Of a stretch of DNA of 64,000 nucleotides, positions 51,815 through 62,626 are shown one piece after another (position 1 is the first letter of the stretch; each line of letters starts with the position of its first letter). The notes under the pieces were generated by a model. It did not search any database, was not told the origin of the DNA, and saw only the letters and a list, made by a program, of their open reading frames with translations. The translations under genes and the position numbers were made by a program. Source of the DNA: Neoarius graeffei (lineage: Eukaryota > Chordata > Actinopteri > Siluriformes > Ariidae). The stretch spans positions 989,001-1,053,000 of the forward strand of contig NW_026869982.1 in the NCBI RefSeq assembly GCF_027579695.1. Direction: 5' to 3'.

Positions 51815-51937
51815 AACAGTTTGCTGGAAATGTGCCGTTTTTCTTGCCTTGCCTTGCCTTGCACCCAGAAGGAAAATTATTGCCTTGCGAGCAGAAGGAA
51901 AATTCAAACAGATTTCTGCAAGAAGACAAAATAAAAT

Positions 51938-52055
51938 GCTTACAGTACCTGGTATTCCTAGGCAGTCTCCCACTCAAGTACTAACCAGGCCCAACTCTGT
52001 TTAGCTTCTGAGATCAGACGGGATCAGGCGTTGTCAGAGTGGTTTGGCCGTAAGC
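51938..52055 (-). rRNA. 5S rRNA copy, class A
   Basis: Class A. Confidence 0.9.
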
Positions 52056-52168
52056 AACAGCTTGTTGGAAATGTGCCGTTTTTCTTGCCTTGCGATCAGA
52101 AGGAAAATTCTTGCCTTGCGACCAGAAGGAAAATTCAAACAGATTTCTGCAAGAAGACAAAATAAAAT

Positions 52169-52286
52169 GCTTACAGTACCTGGTATTCCTAGGCAGTCTC
52201 ACACTCAAGTACTAACCAGGCCCAACTCTGTTTAGCTTCTCAGATCAGACAGGATCAGGCATTGTCAGAGTGGTTTGGACGTAAAC
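52169..52286 (-). rRNA. 5S rRNA copy, class B
   Basis: Class B; (CAAGG)6. Confidence 0.75.
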
Positions 52287-52411
52287 AACAGTCTGGAAAT
52301 GTGTGCCTTGCCTTGCCTTGCCTTGCCTTGCCTTGCGCCCAGAAGGAAAATTCTTGCCTTGCGAGCAGAAGGAAAATTCAAACAGATTTCTGCAAGAAGA
52401 CAAAATAAAAT

Positions 52412-52529
52412 GCTTACAGTACCTGGTATTCCTAGGCAGTCTCCCACTCAAGTACTAACCAGGCCCAACTCTGTTTAGCTTCTGAAATCAGACGGGATCA
52501 GGCATTGTCAGAGTGGTTTGGCCGTGAGC
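52412..52529 (-). rRNA. 5S rRNA copy, class C
   Basis: Class C; GCTAGC spacer. Confidence 0.85.
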
Positions 52530-52652
52530 AACAGTTTGCTGGAAATGTGCCGTTTTTCTTGCCTTGCCTTGCCTTGCGCCCAGAAGGAAAATTATTGCCT
52601 TGCTAGCAGAAGGAAAATTCAAACAGATTTCTGCAAGAAGACAAAATAAAAT

Positions 52653-52770
52653 GCTTACAGTACCTGGTATTCCTAGGCAGTCTCCCACTCAAGTACTAAC
52701 CAGGCCCAACTCTGTTTAGCTTCTGAGATCAGACGGGATCAGGCGTTGTCAGAGTGGTTTGGCCGTAAGC
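52653..52770 (-). rRNA. 5S rRNA copy, class A
   Basis: Class A; CAATAG flank. Confidence 0.9.
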
Positions 52771-52883
52771 AATAGCTTGTTGGAAATGTGCCGTTTTTCT
52801 TGCCTTGCGATCAGAAGGAAAATTCTTGCCTTGCGACCAGAAGGAAAATTCAAACAGATTTCTGCAAGAAGACAAAATAAAAT

Positions 52884-53001
52884 GCTTACAGTACCTGGTA
52901 TTCCTAGGCAGTCTCACACTCAAGTACTAACCAGGCCCAACTCTGTTTAGCTTCTCAGATCAGACAGGATCAGGCATTGTCAGAGTGGTTTGGACGTAAA
53001 C
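52884..53001 (-). rRNA. 5S rRNA copy, class B
   Basis: Class B; (CAAGG)5. Confidence 0.75.
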
Positions 53002-53121
53002 AACAGTCTGGAAATGTGTGCCTTGCCTTGCCTTGCCTTGCCTTGCGCCCAGAAGGAAAATTCTTGCCTTGCGAGCAGAAGGAAAATTCAAACAGATTTC
53101 TGCAAGAAGACAAAATAAAAT

Positions 53122-53239
53122 GCTTACAGTACCTGGTATTCCTAGGCAGTCTCCCACTCAAGTACTAACCAGGCCCAACTCTGTTTAGCTTCTGAGATCA
53201 GACGGGATCAGGCGTTCTCAGAGTGGTTTGGCCGTAAGC
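53122..53239 (-). rRNA. 5S rRNA copy, class A
   Basis: Class A with G23. Confidence 0.89.
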
Positions 53240-53352
53240 AACAGCTTGTTGGAAATGTGCCGTTTTTCTTGCCTTGCGATCAGAAGGAAAATTCTTGCCT
53301 TGCGACCAGAAGGAAAATTCAAACAGATTTCTGCAAGAAGACAAAATAAAAT

Positions 53353-53470
53353 GCTTACAGTACCTGGTATTCCTAGGCAGTCTCACACTCAAGTACTAAC
53401 CAGGCCCAACTCTGTTTAGCTTCTCAGATCAGACAGGATCAGGCATTGTCAGAGTGGTTTGGACGTAAAC
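53353..53470 (-). rRNA. 5S rRNA copy, class B
   Basis: Class B; (CAAGG)4. Confidence 0.75.
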
Positions 53471-53585
53471 AACAGTCTGGAAATGTGTGCCTTGCCTTGC
53501 CTTGCCTTGCGCCCAGAAGGAAAATTCTTGCCTTGCGAGCAGAAGGAAAATTCAAACAGATTTCTGCAAGAAGACAAAATAAAAT

Positions 53586-53703
53586 GCTTACAGTACCTGG
53601 TATTCCTAGGCAGTCTCCCACTCAAGTACTAACCAGGCAAAACTCTGTTTAGCTTCTGAAATCAGACGGGATCAGGCATTGTCAGAGTGGTTTGGCCGTG
53701 AGC
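53586..53703 (-). rRNA. 5S rRNA copy, class C, internal T4
   Basis: Class C with T64, T65. Confidence 0.72.
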
Positions 53704-53826
53704 AACAGTTTGCTGGAAATGTGCCGTTTTTCTTGCCTTGCCTTGCCTTGCGCCCAGAAGGAAAATTATTGCCTTGCGAGCAGAAGGAAAATTCAAACAG
53801 ATTTCTGCAAGAAGACAAAATAAAAT

Positions 53827-53944
53827 GCTTACAGTACCTGGTATTCCTAGGCAGTCTCCCACTCAAGTACTAACCAGGCCCAACTCTGTTTAGCTTCTGA
53901 GATCAGACGGGATCAGGCGTTGTCAGAGTGGTTTGGCCGTAAGC
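53827..53944 (-). rRNA. 5S rRNA copy, class A
   Basis: Class A; GCTCG flank. Confidence 0.9.
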
Positions 53945-54057
53945 AACAGCTCGTTGGAAATGTGCCGTTTTTCTTGCCTTGCGATCAGAAGGAAAATTCT
54001 TGCCTTGCGACCAGAAGGAAAATTCAAACAGATTTCTGCAAGAAGACAAAATAAAAT

Positions 54058-54175
54058 GCTTACAGTACCTGGTATTCCTAGGCAGTCTCACACTCAAGTA
54101 CTAACCAGGCCCAACTCTGTTTAGCTTCTCAGATCAGACAGGATCAGGCATTGTCAGAGTGGTTTGGACGTAAAC
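54058..54175 (-). rRNA. 5S rRNA copy, class B
   Basis: Class B; (CAAGG)5. Confidence 0.75.
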
Positions 54176-54295
54176 AACAGTCTGGAAATGTGTGCCTTGC
54201 CTTGCCTTGCCTTGCCTTGCGCCCAGAAGGAAAATTCTTGCCTTGCGAGCAGAAGGAAAATTCAAACAGATTTCTGCAAGAAGACAAAATAAAAT

Positions 54296-54413
54296 GCTTA
54301 CAGTACCTGGTATTCCTAGGCAGTCTCCCACTCAAGTACTAACCAGGCCCAACTCTGTTTAGCTTCTGAAATCAGACGGGATCAGGCATTGTCAGAGTGG
54401 TTTGGCCGTGAGC
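54296..54413 (-). rRNA. 5S rRNA copy, class C
   Basis: Class C; GCACCC spacer. Confidence 0.85.
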
Positions 54414-54536
54414 AACAGTTTGCTGGAAATGTGCCGTTTTTCTTGCCTTGCCTTGCCTTGCACCCAGAAGGAAAATTATTGCCTTGCGAGCAGAAGGAAA
54501 ATTCAAACAGATTTCTGCAAGAAGACAAAATAAAAT

Positions 54537-54654
54537 GCTTACAGTACCTGGTATTCCTAGGCAGTCTCCCACTCAAGTACTAAGCAGGCCCAACTCTGTT
54601 TAGCTTCTGAGATCAGACGGGATCAGGCGTTGTCAGAGTGGTTTGGCCGTAAGC
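54537..54654 (-). rRNA. 5S rRNA copy, class A
   Basis: Class A with private C71 (intermediate element, helix V). Confidence 0.86.
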
Positions 54655-54767
54655 AACAGCTTGTTGGAAATGTGCCGTTTTTCTTGCCTTGCGATCAGAA
54701 GGAAAATTCTTGCCTTGCGACCAGAAGGAAAATTCAAACAGATTTCTGCAAGAAGACAAAATAAAAT

Positions 54768-54885
54768 GCTTACAGTACCTGGTATTCCTAGGCAGTCTCA
54801 CACTCAAGTACTAACCAGGCCCAACTCTGTTTAGCTTCTCAGATCAGACAGGATCAGGCATTGTCAGAGTGGTTTGGACGTAAAC
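54768..54885 (-). rRNA. 5S rRNA copy, class B
   Basis: Class B; (CAAGG)6. Confidence 0.75.
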
Positions 54886-55010
54886 AACAGTCTGGAAATG
54901 TGTGCCTTGCCTTGCCTTGCCTTGCCTTGCCTTGCGCCCAGAAGGAAAATTCTTGCCTTGCGAGCAGAAGGAAAATTCAAACAGATTTCTGCAAGAAGAC
55001 AAAATAAAAT

Positions 55011-55128
55011 GCTTACAGTACCTGGTATTCCTAGGCAGTCTCCCACTCAAGTTCTAACCAGGCCCAACTCTGTTTAGCTTCTGAAATCAGACGGGATCAG
55101 GCATTGTCAGAGTGGTTTGGCCGTGAGC
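55011..55128 (-). rRNA. 5S rRNA copy, class C
   Basis: Class C with private A76; GCTAGC spacer. Confidence 0.84.
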
Positions 55129-55251
55129 AACAGTTTGCTGGAAATGTGCCGTTTTTCTTGCCTTGCCTTGCCTTGCGCCCAGAAGGAAAATTATTGCCTT
55201 GCTAGCAGAAGGAAAATTCAAACAGATTTCTGCAAGAAGACAAAATAAAAT

Positions 55252-55369
55252 GCTTACAGTACCTGGTATTCCTAGGCAGTCTCCCACTCAAGTACTAACC
55301 AGGCCCAACTCTGTTTAGCTTCTGAGATCAGACGGGATCAGGCGTTGTCAGAGTGGTTTGGCCGTAAGC
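55252..55369 (-). rRNA. 5S rRNA copy, class A
   Basis: Class A; CAATAG flank. Confidence 0.9.
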
Positions 55370-55482
55370 AATAGCTTGTTGGAAATGTGCCGTTTTTCTT
55401 GCCTTGCGATCAGAAGGAAAATTCTTGCCTTGCGACCAGAAGGAAAATTCAAACAGATTTCTGCAAGAAGACAAAATAAAAT

Positions 55483-55600
55483 GCTTACAGTACCTGGTAT
55501 TCCTAGGCAGTCTCACACTCAAGTACTAACCAGGCCCAACTCTGTTTAGCTTCTCAGATCAGACAGGATCAGGCATTGTCAGAGTGGTTTGGACGTAAAC
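55483..55600 (-). rRNA. 5S rRNA copy, class B
   Basis: Class B; (CAAGG)9, GCTCCC spacer. Confidence 0.75.
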
Positions 55601-55740
55601 AACAGTCTGGAAATGTGTGCCTTGCCTTGCCTTGCCTTGCCTTGCCTTGCCTTGCCTTGCCTTGCTCCCAGAAGGAAAATTCTTGCCTTGCGAGCAGAAG
55701 GAAAATTCAAACAGATTTCTGCAAGAAGACAAAATAAAAT

Positions 55741-55858
55741 GCTTACAGTACCTGGTATTCCTAGGCAGTCTCCCACCCAAGTACTAACCAGGCCCAACTC
55801 TGTTTAGCTTCTGAGATCAGACGGGATCAGGCGTTGTCAGAGTGGTTTGGCCGTAAGC
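55741..55858 (-). rRNA. 5S rRNA copy, class A
   Basis: Class A with G82; CAATAG flank. Confidence 0.88.
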
Positions 55859-55971
55859 AATAGCTTGTTGGAAATGTGCCGTTTTTCTTGCCTTGCGATC
55901 AGAAGGAAAATTCTTGCCTTGCGACCAGAAGGAAAATTCAAACAGATTTCTGCAAGAAGACAAAATAAAAT

Positions 55972-56089
55972 GCTTACAGTACCTGGTATTCCTAGGCAGT
56001 CTCACACTCAAGTACTAACCAGGCCCAACTCTGTTTAGCTTCTGAGATCAGACGGGATCAGGCGTTGTCAGAGTGGTTTGGCCGTAAGC
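55972..56089 (-). rRNA. 5S rRNA copy, class A mosaic
   Basis: Class A apart from T86. Confidence 0.85.
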
Positions 56090-56202
56090 AACAGCTTGTT
56101 GGAAATGTGCCGTTTTTCTTGCCTTGCGATCAGAAGGAAAATTCTTGCCTTGCGACCAGAAGGAAAATTCAAACAGATTTCTGCAAGAAGACAAAATAAA
56201 AT

Positions 56203-56320
56203 GCTTACAGTACCTGGTATTCCTAGGCAGTCTCACACTCAAGTACTAACCAGGCCCAACTCTGTTTAGCTTCTCAGATCAGACAGGATCAGGCATTGTC
56301 AGAGTGGTTTGGACGTAAAC
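56203..56320 (-). rRNA. 5S rRNA copy, class B
   Basis: Class B; (CAAGG)9, GCTCCC spacer. Confidence 0.75.
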
Positions 56321-56460
56321 AACAGTCTGGAAATGTGTGCCTTGCCTTGCCTTGCCTTGCCTTGCCTTGCCTTGCCTTGCCTTGCTCCCAGAAGGAAAAT
56401 TCTTGCCTTGCGAGCAGAAGGAAAATTCAAACAGATTTCTGCAAGAAGACAAAATAAAAT

Positions 56461-56578
56461 GCTTACAGTACCTGGTATTCCTAGGCAGTCTCACACTCAA
56501 GTACTAACCAGGCCCAACTCTGTTTAGCTTCTCAGATCAGACAGGATCAGGCATTGTCAGAGTGGTTTGGACGTAAAC
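56461..56578 (-). rRNA. 5S rRNA copy, class B
   Basis: Class B; nine pentamers, one altered; middle of three consecutive B units. Confidence 0.75.
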
Positions 56579-56597
56579 AACAGTCTGGAAATGTGTG

Positions 56598-56642
56598 CCG
56601 TGCCTTGCCTTGCCTTGCCTTGCCTTGCCTTGCCTTGCCTTG
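56598..56642. repeat. Interrupted pentamer tract, 9 units
   Basis: First pentamer reads CCGTG, the other eight CCTTG. This is the only interrupted tract seen; the 7144-bp-spaced partner at 63737 is perfect. Confidence 0.85.
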
Positions 56643-56718
56643 CTCCCAGAAGGAAAATTCTTGCCTTGCGAGCAGAAGGAAAATTCAAACAGATTTCTGC
56701 AAGAAGACAAAATAAAAT

Positions 56719-56836
56719 GCTTACAGTACCTGGTATTCCTAGGCAGTCTCACACTCAAGTACTAACCAGGCCCAACTCTGTTTAGCTTCTCAGATCAGAC
56801 AGGATCAGGCATTGTCAGAGTGGTTTGGACGTAAAC
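56719..56836 (-). rRNA. 5S rRNA copy, class B
   Basis: Class B; (CAAGG)5; CAGCAG flank, otherwise a left-domain mark. Confidence 0.75.
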
Positions 56837-56956
56837 AGCAGTCTGGAAATGTGTGCCTTGCCTTGCCTTGCCTTGCCTTGCGCCCAGAAGGAAAATTCTT
56901 GCCTTGCGAGCAGAAGGAAAATTCAAACAGATTTCTGCAAGAAGACAAAATAAAAT

Positions 56957-57074
56957 GCTTACAGTACCTGGTATTCCTAGGCAGTCTCCCACTCAAGTAC
57001 TAACCAGGCCCCACTCTGTTTAGCTTCTGAAATCAGACGGGATCAGGCATTGTCAGAGTGGTTTGGCCGTGAGC
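56957..57074 (-). rRNA. 5S rRNA copy, class C
   Basis: Class C with private G63. Confidence 0.84.
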
Positions 57075-57197
57075 AACAGTTTGCTGGAAATGTGCCGTTT
57101 TTCTTGCCTTGCCTTGCCTTGCGCCCAGAAGGAAAATTATTGCCTTGCGAGCAGAAGGAAAATTCAAACAGATTTCTGCAAGAAGACAAAATAAAAT

Positions 57198-57315
57198 GCT
57201 TACAGTACCTGGTATTCCTAGGCAGTCTCCCACTCAAGTACTAACCAGGCCCAACTCTGTTTAGCTTCTGAGATCAGACGGGATCAGGCGTTGTCAGAGT
57301 GGTTTGGCCGTAAGC
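57198..57315 (-). rRNA. 5S rRNA copy, class A
   Basis: Class A. Confidence 0.9.
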
Positions 57316-57428
57316 AACAGCTTGTTGGAAATGTGCCGTTTTTCTTGCCTTGCGATCAGAAGGAAAATTCTTGCCTTGCGACCAGAAGGAAAATTCAAAC
57401 AGATTTCTGCAAGAAGACAAAATAAAAT

Positions 57429-57546
57429 GCTTACAGTACCTAGTATTCCTAGGCAGTCTAACACTCAAGTACTAACCAGGCCCAACTCTGTTTAGCTTCT
57501 CAGATCAGACAGGATCAGGCATTGTCAGAGTGGTTTGGACGTAAAC
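57429..57546 (-). rRNA. 5S rRNA copy, class B
   Basis: Class B with private T87 and T105, the most altered copy seen; (CAAGG)5. Confidence 0.72.
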
Positions 57547-57666
57547 AACAGTCTGGAAATGTGTGCCTTGCCTTGCCTTGCCTTGCCTTGCGCCCAGAAG
57601 GAAAATTCTTGCCTTGCGAGCAGAAGGAAAATTCAAACAGATTTCTGCAAGAAGACAAAATAAAAT

Positions 57667-57784
57667 GCTTACAGTACCTGGTATTCCTAGGCAGTCTCCC
57701 ACTCAAGTACTAACCAGGCCCAACTCTGTTTAGCTTCTGAGATCAGACGGGATCAGGCGTTCTCAGAGTGGTTTGGCCGTAAGC
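57667..57784 (-). rRNA. 5S rRNA copy, class A
   Basis: Class A with G23. Confidence 0.89.
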
Positions 57785-57897
57785 AACAGCTTGTTGGAAA
57801 TGTGCCGTTTTTCTTGCCTTGCGATCAGAAGGAAAATTCTTGCCTTGCGACCAGAAGGAAAATTCAAACAGATTTCTGCAAGAAGACAAAATAAAAT

Positions 57898-58015
57898 GCT
57901 TACAGTACCTGGTATTCCTAGGCAGTCTCACACTCAAGTACTAACCAGGCCCAACTCTGTTTAGCTTCTCAGATCAGACAGGATCAGGCATTGTCAGAGT
58001 GGTTTGGACGTAAAC
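57898..58015 (-). rRNA. 5S rRNA copy, class B
   Basis: Class B; (CAAGG)4. Confidence 0.75.
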
Positions 58016-58130
58016 AACAGTCTGGAAATGTGTGCCTTGCCTTGCCTTGCCTTGCGCCCAGAAGGAAAATTCTTGCCTTGCGAGCAGAAGGAAAATTCAA
58101 ACAGATTTCTGCAAGAAGACAAAATAAAAT

Positions 58131-58248
58131 GCTTACAGTACCTGGTATTCCTAGGCAGTCTCCCACTCAAGTACTAACCAGGCAAAACTCTGTTTAGCTT
58201 CTGAAATCAGACGGGATCAGGCATTGTCAGAGTGGTTTGGCCGTGAGC
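58131..58248 (-). rRNA. 5S rRNA copy, class C, internal T4
   Basis: Class C with T64, T65. Confidence 0.72.
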
Positions 58249-58371
58249 AACAGTTTGCTGGAAATGTGCCGTTTTTCTTGCCTTGCCTTGCCTTGCGCCC
58301 AGAAGGAAAATTATTGCCTTGCGAGCAGAAGGAAAATTCAAACAGATTTCTGCAAGAAGACAAAATAAAAT

Positions 58372-58489
58372 GCTTACAGTACCTGGTATTCCTAGGCAGT
58401 CTCCCACTCAAGTACTAACCAGGCCCAACTCTGTTTAGCTTCTGAGATCAGACGGGATCAGGCGTTGTCAGAGTGGTTTGGCCGTAAGC
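58372..58489 (-). rRNA. 5S rRNA copy, class A
   Basis: Class A; GCTCG flank. Confidence 0.9.
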
Positions 58490-58602
58490 AACAGCTCGTT
58501 GGAAATGTGCCGTTTTTCTTGCCTTGCGATCAGAAGGAAAATTCTTGCCTTGCGACCAGAAGGAAAATTCAAACAGATTTCTGCAAGAAGACAAAATAAA
58601 AT

Positions 58603-58720
58603 GCTTACAGTACCTGGTATTCCTAGGCAGTCTCACACTCAAGTACTAACCAGGCCCAACTCTGTTTAGCTTCTCAGATCAGACAGGATCAGGCATTGTC
58701 AGAGTGGTTTGGACGTAAAC
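58603..58720 (-). rRNA. 5S rRNA copy, class B
   Basis: Class B; (CAAGG)5. Confidence 0.75.
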
Positions 58721-58840
58721 AACAGTCTGGAAATGTGTGCCTTGCCTTGCCTTGCCTTGCCTTGCGCCCAGAAGGAAAATTCTTGCCTTGCGAGCAGAAG
58801 GAAAATTCAAACAGATTTCTGCAAGAAGACAAAATAAAAT

Positions 58841-58958
58841 GCTTACAGTACCTGGTATTCCTAGGCAGTCTCCCACTCAAGTACTAACCAGGCCCAACTC
58901 TGTTTAGCTTCTGAAATCAGACGGGATCAGGCATTGTCAGAGTGGTTTGGCCGTGAGC
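58841..58958 (-). rRNA. 5S rRNA copy, class C
   Basis: Class C; GCACCC spacer. Confidence 0.85.
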
Positions 58959-59081
58959 AACAGTTTGCTGGAAATGTGCCGTTTTTCTTGCCTTGCCTTG
59001 CCTTGCACCCAGAAGGAAAATTATTGCCTTGCGAGCAGAAGGAAAATTCAAACAGATTTCTGCAAGAAGACAAAATAAAAT

Positions 59082-59199
59082 GCTTACAGTACCTGGTATT
59101 CCTAGGCAGTCTCCCACTCAAGTACTAACCAGGCCCAACTCTGTTTAGCTTCTGAGATCAGACGGGATCAGGCGTTGTCAGAGTGGTTTGGCCGTAAGC
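59082..59199 (-). rRNA. 5S rRNA copy, class A
   Basis: Class A. Confidence 0.9.
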
Positions 59200-59312
59200 A
59201 ACAGCTTGTTGGAAATGTGCCGTTTTTCTTGCCTTGCGATCAGAAGGAAAATTCTTGCCTTGCGACCAGAAGGAAAATTCAAACAGATTTCTGCAAGAAG
59301 ACAAAATAAAAT

Positions 59313-59430
59313 GCTTACAGTACCTGGTATTCCTAGGCAGTCTCACACTCAAGTACTAACCAGGCCCAACTCTGTTTAGCTTCTCAGATCAGACAGGATC
59401 AGGCATTGTCAGAGTGGTTTGGACGTAAAC
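59313..59430 (-). rRNA. 5S rRNA copy, class B
   Basis: Class B; (CAAGG)6. Confidence 0.75.
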
Positions 59431-59555
59431 AACAGTCTGGAAATGTGTGCCTTGCCTTGCCTTGCCTTGCCTTGCCTTGCGCCCAGAAGGAAAATTCTTG
59501 CCTTGCGAGCAGAAGGAAAATTCAAACAGATTTCTGCAAGAAGACAAAATAAAAT

Positions 59556-59673
59556 GCTTACAGTACCTGGTATTCCTAGGCAGTCTCCCACTCAAGTACT
59601 AACCAGGCCCAACTCTGTTTAGCTTCTGAAATCAGACGGGATCAGGCATTGTCAGAGTGGTTTGGCCGTGAGC
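59556..59673 (-). rRNA. 5S rRNA copy, class C
   Basis: Class C; GCTAGC spacer. Confidence 0.85.
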
Positions 59674-59796
59674 AACAGTTTGCTGGAAATGTGCCGTTTT
59701 TCTTGCCTTGCCTTGCCTTGCGCCCAGAAGGAAAATTATTGCCTTGCTAGCAGAAGGAAAATTCAAACAGATTTCTGCAAGAAGACAAAATAAAAT

Positions 59797-59914
59797 GCTT
59801 ACAGTACCTGGTATTCCTAGGCAGTCTCCCACTCAAGTACTAACCAGGCCCAACTCTGTTTAGCTTCTGAGATCAGACGGGATCAGGCGTTGTCAGAGTG
59901 GTTTGGCCGTAAGC
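59797..59914 (-). rRNA. 5S rRNA copy, class A
   Basis: Class A; CAATAG flank. Confidence 0.9.
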
Positions 59915-60027
59915 AATAGCTTGTTGGAAATGTGCCGTTTTTCTTGCCTTGCGATCAGAAGGAAAATTCTTGCCTTGCGACCAGAAGGAAAATTCAAACA
60001 GATTTCTGCAAGAAGACAAAATAAAAT

Positions 60028-60145
60028 GCTTACAGTACCTGGTATTCCTAGGCAGTCTCACACTCAAGTACTAACCAGGCCCAACTCTGTTTAGCTTCTC
60101 AGATCAGACAGGATCAGGCATTGTCAGAGTGGTTTGGACGTAAAC
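60028..60145 (-). rRNA. 5S rRNA copy, class B
   Basis: Class B; (CAAGG)5. Confidence 0.75.
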
Positions 60146-60265
60146 AACAGTCTGGAAATGTGTGCCTTGCCTTGCCTTGCCTTGCCTTGCGCCCAGAAGG
60201 AAAATTCTTGCCTTGCGAGCAGAAGGAAAATTCAAACAGATTTCTGCAAGAAGACAAAATAAAAT

Positions 60266-60383
60266 GCTTACAGTACCTGGTATTCCTAGGCAGTCTCCCA
60301 CTCAAGTACTAACCAGGCCCAACTCTGTTTAGCTTCTGAGATCAGACGGGATCAGGCGTTCTCAGAGTGGTTTGGCCGTAAGC
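60266..60383 (-). rRNA. 5S rRNA copy, class A
   Basis: Class A with G23. Confidence 0.89.
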
Positions 60384-60496
60384 AACAGCTTGTTGGAAAT
60401 GTGCCGTTTTTCTTGCCTTGCGATCAGAAGGAAAATTCTTGCCTTGCGACCAGAAGGAAAATTCAAACAGATTTCTGCAAGAAGACAAAATAAAAT

Positions 60497-60614
60497 GCTT
60501 ACAGTACCTGGTATTCCTAGGCAGTCTCACACTCAAGTACTAACCAGGCCCAACTCTGTTTAGCTTCTCAGATCAGACAGGATCAGGCATTGTCAGAGTG
60601 GTTTGGACGTAAAC
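60497..60614 (-). rRNA. 5S rRNA copy, class B
   Basis: Class B; (CAAGG)4. Confidence 0.75.
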
Positions 60615-60729
60615 AACAGTCTGGAAATGTGTGCCTTGCCTTGCCTTGCCTTGCGCCCAGAAGGAAAATTCTTGCCTTGCGAGCAGAAGGAAAATTCAAA
60701 CAGATTTCTGCAAGAAGACAAAATAAAAT

Positions 60730-60847
60730 GCTTACAGTACCTGGTATTCCTAGGCAGTCTCCCACTCAAGTACTAACCAGGCAAAACTCTGTTTAGCTTC
60801 TGAAATCAGACGGGATCAGGCATTGTCAGAGTGGTTTGGCCGTGAGC
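60730..60847 (-). rRNA. 5S rRNA copy, class C, internal T4
   Basis: Class C with T64, T65. Confidence 0.72.
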
Positions 60848-60970
60848 AACAGTTTGCTGGAAATGTGCCGTTTTTCTTGCCTTGCCTTGCCTTGCGCCCA
60901 GAAGGAAAATTATTGCCTTGCGAGCAGAAGGAAAATTCAAACAGATTTCTGCAAGAAGACAAAATAAAAT

Positions 60971-61088
60971 GCTTACAGTACCTGGTATTCCTAGGCAGTC
61001 TCCCACTCAAGTACTAACCAGGCCCAACTCTGTTTAGCTTCTGAGATCAGACGGGATCAGGCGTTGTCAGAGTGGTTTGGCCGTAAGC
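60971..61088 (-). rRNA. 5S rRNA copy, class A
   Basis: Class A. Confidence 0.9.
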
Positions 61089-61201
61089 AACAGCTTGTTG
61101 GAAATGTGCCGTTTTTCTTGCCTTGCGATCAGAAGGAAAATTCTTGCCTTGCGACCAGAAGGAAAATTCAAACAGATTTCTGCAAGAAGACAAAATAAAA
61201 T

Positions 61202-61319
61202 GCTTACAGTACCTGGTATTCCTAGGCAGTCTCACACTCAAGTACTAACCAGGCCCAACTCTGTTTAGCTTCTCAGATCAGACAGGATCAGGCATTGTCA
61301 GAGTGGTTTGGACGTAAAC
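61202..61319 (-). rRNA. 5S rRNA copy, class B
   Basis: Class B; (CAAGG)5. Confidence 0.75.
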
Positions 61320-61439
61320 AACAGTCTGGAAATGTGTGCCTTGCCTTGCCTTGCCTTGCCTTGCGCCCAGAAGGAAAATTCTTGCCTTGCGAGCAGAAGG
61401 AAAATTCAAACAGATTTCTGCAAGAAGACAAAATAAAAT

Positions 61440-61557
61440 GCTTACAGTACCTGGTATTCCTAGGCAGTCTCCCACTCAAGTACTAACCAGGCCCAACTCT
61501 GTTTAGCTTCTGAAATCAGACGGGATCAGGCATTGTCAGAGTGGTTTGGCCGTGAGC
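61440..61557 (-). rRNA. 5S rRNA copy, class C
   Basis: Class C; GCACCC spacer. Confidence 0.85.
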
Positions 61558-61680
61558 AACAGTTTGCTGGAAATGTGCCGTTTTTCTTGCCTTGCCTTGC
61601 CTTGCACCCAGAAGGAAAATTATTGCCTTGCGAGCAGAAGGAAAATTCAAACAGATTTCTGCAAGAAGACAAAATAAAAT

Positions 61681-61798
61681 GCTTACAGTACCTGGTATTC
61701 CTAGGCAGTCTCCCACTCAAGTACTAACCAGGCCCAACTCTGTTTAGCTTCTGAGATCAGACGGGATCAGGCGTTGTCAGAGTGGTTTGGCCGTAAGC
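61681..61798 (-). rRNA. 5S rRNA copy, class A
   Basis: Class A. Confidence 0.9.
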
Positions 61799-61911
61799 AA
61801 CAGCTTGTTGGAAATGTGCCGTTTTTCTTGCCTTGCGATCAGAAGGAAAATTCTTGCCTTGCGACCAGAAGGAAAATTCAAACAGATTTCTGCAAGAAGA
61901 CAAAATAAAAT

Positions 61912-62029
61912 GCTTACAGTACCTGGTATTCCTAGGCAGTCTCACACTCAAGTACTAACCAGGCCCAACTCTGTTTAGCTTCTCAGATCAGACAGGATCA
62001 GGCATTGTCAGAGTGGTTTGGACGTAAAC
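61912..62029 (-). rRNA. 5S rRNA copy, class B
   Basis: Class B; (CAAGG)6. Confidence 0.75.
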
Positions 62030-62154
62030 AACAGTCTGGAAATGTGTGCCTTGCCTTGCCTTGCCTTGCCTTGCCTTGCGCCCAGAAGGAAAATTCTTGC
62101 CTTGCGAGCAGAAGGAAAATTCAAACAGATTTCTGCAAGAAGACAAAATAAAAT

Positions 62155-62272
62155 GCTTACAGTACCTGGTATTCCTAGGCAGTCTCCCACTCAAGTACTA
62201 ACCAGGCCCAACTCTGTTTAGCTTCTGAAATCAGACGGGATCAGGCATTGTCAGAGTGGTTTGGCCGTGAGC
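62155..62272 (-). rRNA. 5S rRNA copy, class C
   Basis: Class C; GCTAGC spacer. Confidence 0.85.
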
Positions 62273-62395
62273 AACAGTTTGCTGGAAATGTGCCGTTTTT
62301 CTTGCCTTGCCTTGCCTTGCGCCCAGAAGGAAAATTATTGCCTTGCTAGCAGAAGGAAAATTCAAACAGATTTCTGCAAGAAGACAAAATAAAAT

Positions 62396-62513
62396 GCTTA
62401 CAGTACCTGGTATTCCTAGGCAGTCTCCCACTCAAGTACTAACCAGGCCCAACTCTGTTTAGCTTCTGAGATCAGACGGGATCAGGCGTTGTCAGAGTGG
62501 TTTGGCCGTAAGC
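62396..62513 (-). rRNA. 5S rRNA copy, class A
   Basis: Class A; CAATAG flank. Confidence 0.9.
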
Positions 62514-62626
62514 AATAGCTTGTTGGAAATGTGCCGTTTTTCTTGCCTTGCGATCAGAAGGAAAATTCTTGCCTTGCGACCAGAAGGAAAATTCAAACAG
62601 ATTTCTGCAAGAAGACAAAATAAAAT

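Larger units (their letters stand above)
52967..55565 (-). repeat. Right-domain 11-monomer higher-order repeat, copy 2
   Basis: Same eleven marked units, 2599 bp, with B6 in ninth place. Private changes: GCTCG in the fifth unit's spacer, C71 at 54537-54654 and A76 at 55011-55128. Confidence 0.9.
51542..56861 (-). repeat. Large duplicated block, left copy
   Basis: Twenty-three successive units match those starting at 58686 in class, order, private marks and pentamer number at a spacing of 7144 bp, except one pentamer and a handful of single changes. Confidence 0.88.
57512..60110 (-). repeat. Right-domain 11-monomer higher-order repeat, copy 3
   Basis: Same eleven marked units, 2599 bp, directly abutting copy 4. 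Shares the GCTCG spacer change with copy 2. Confidence 0.9.
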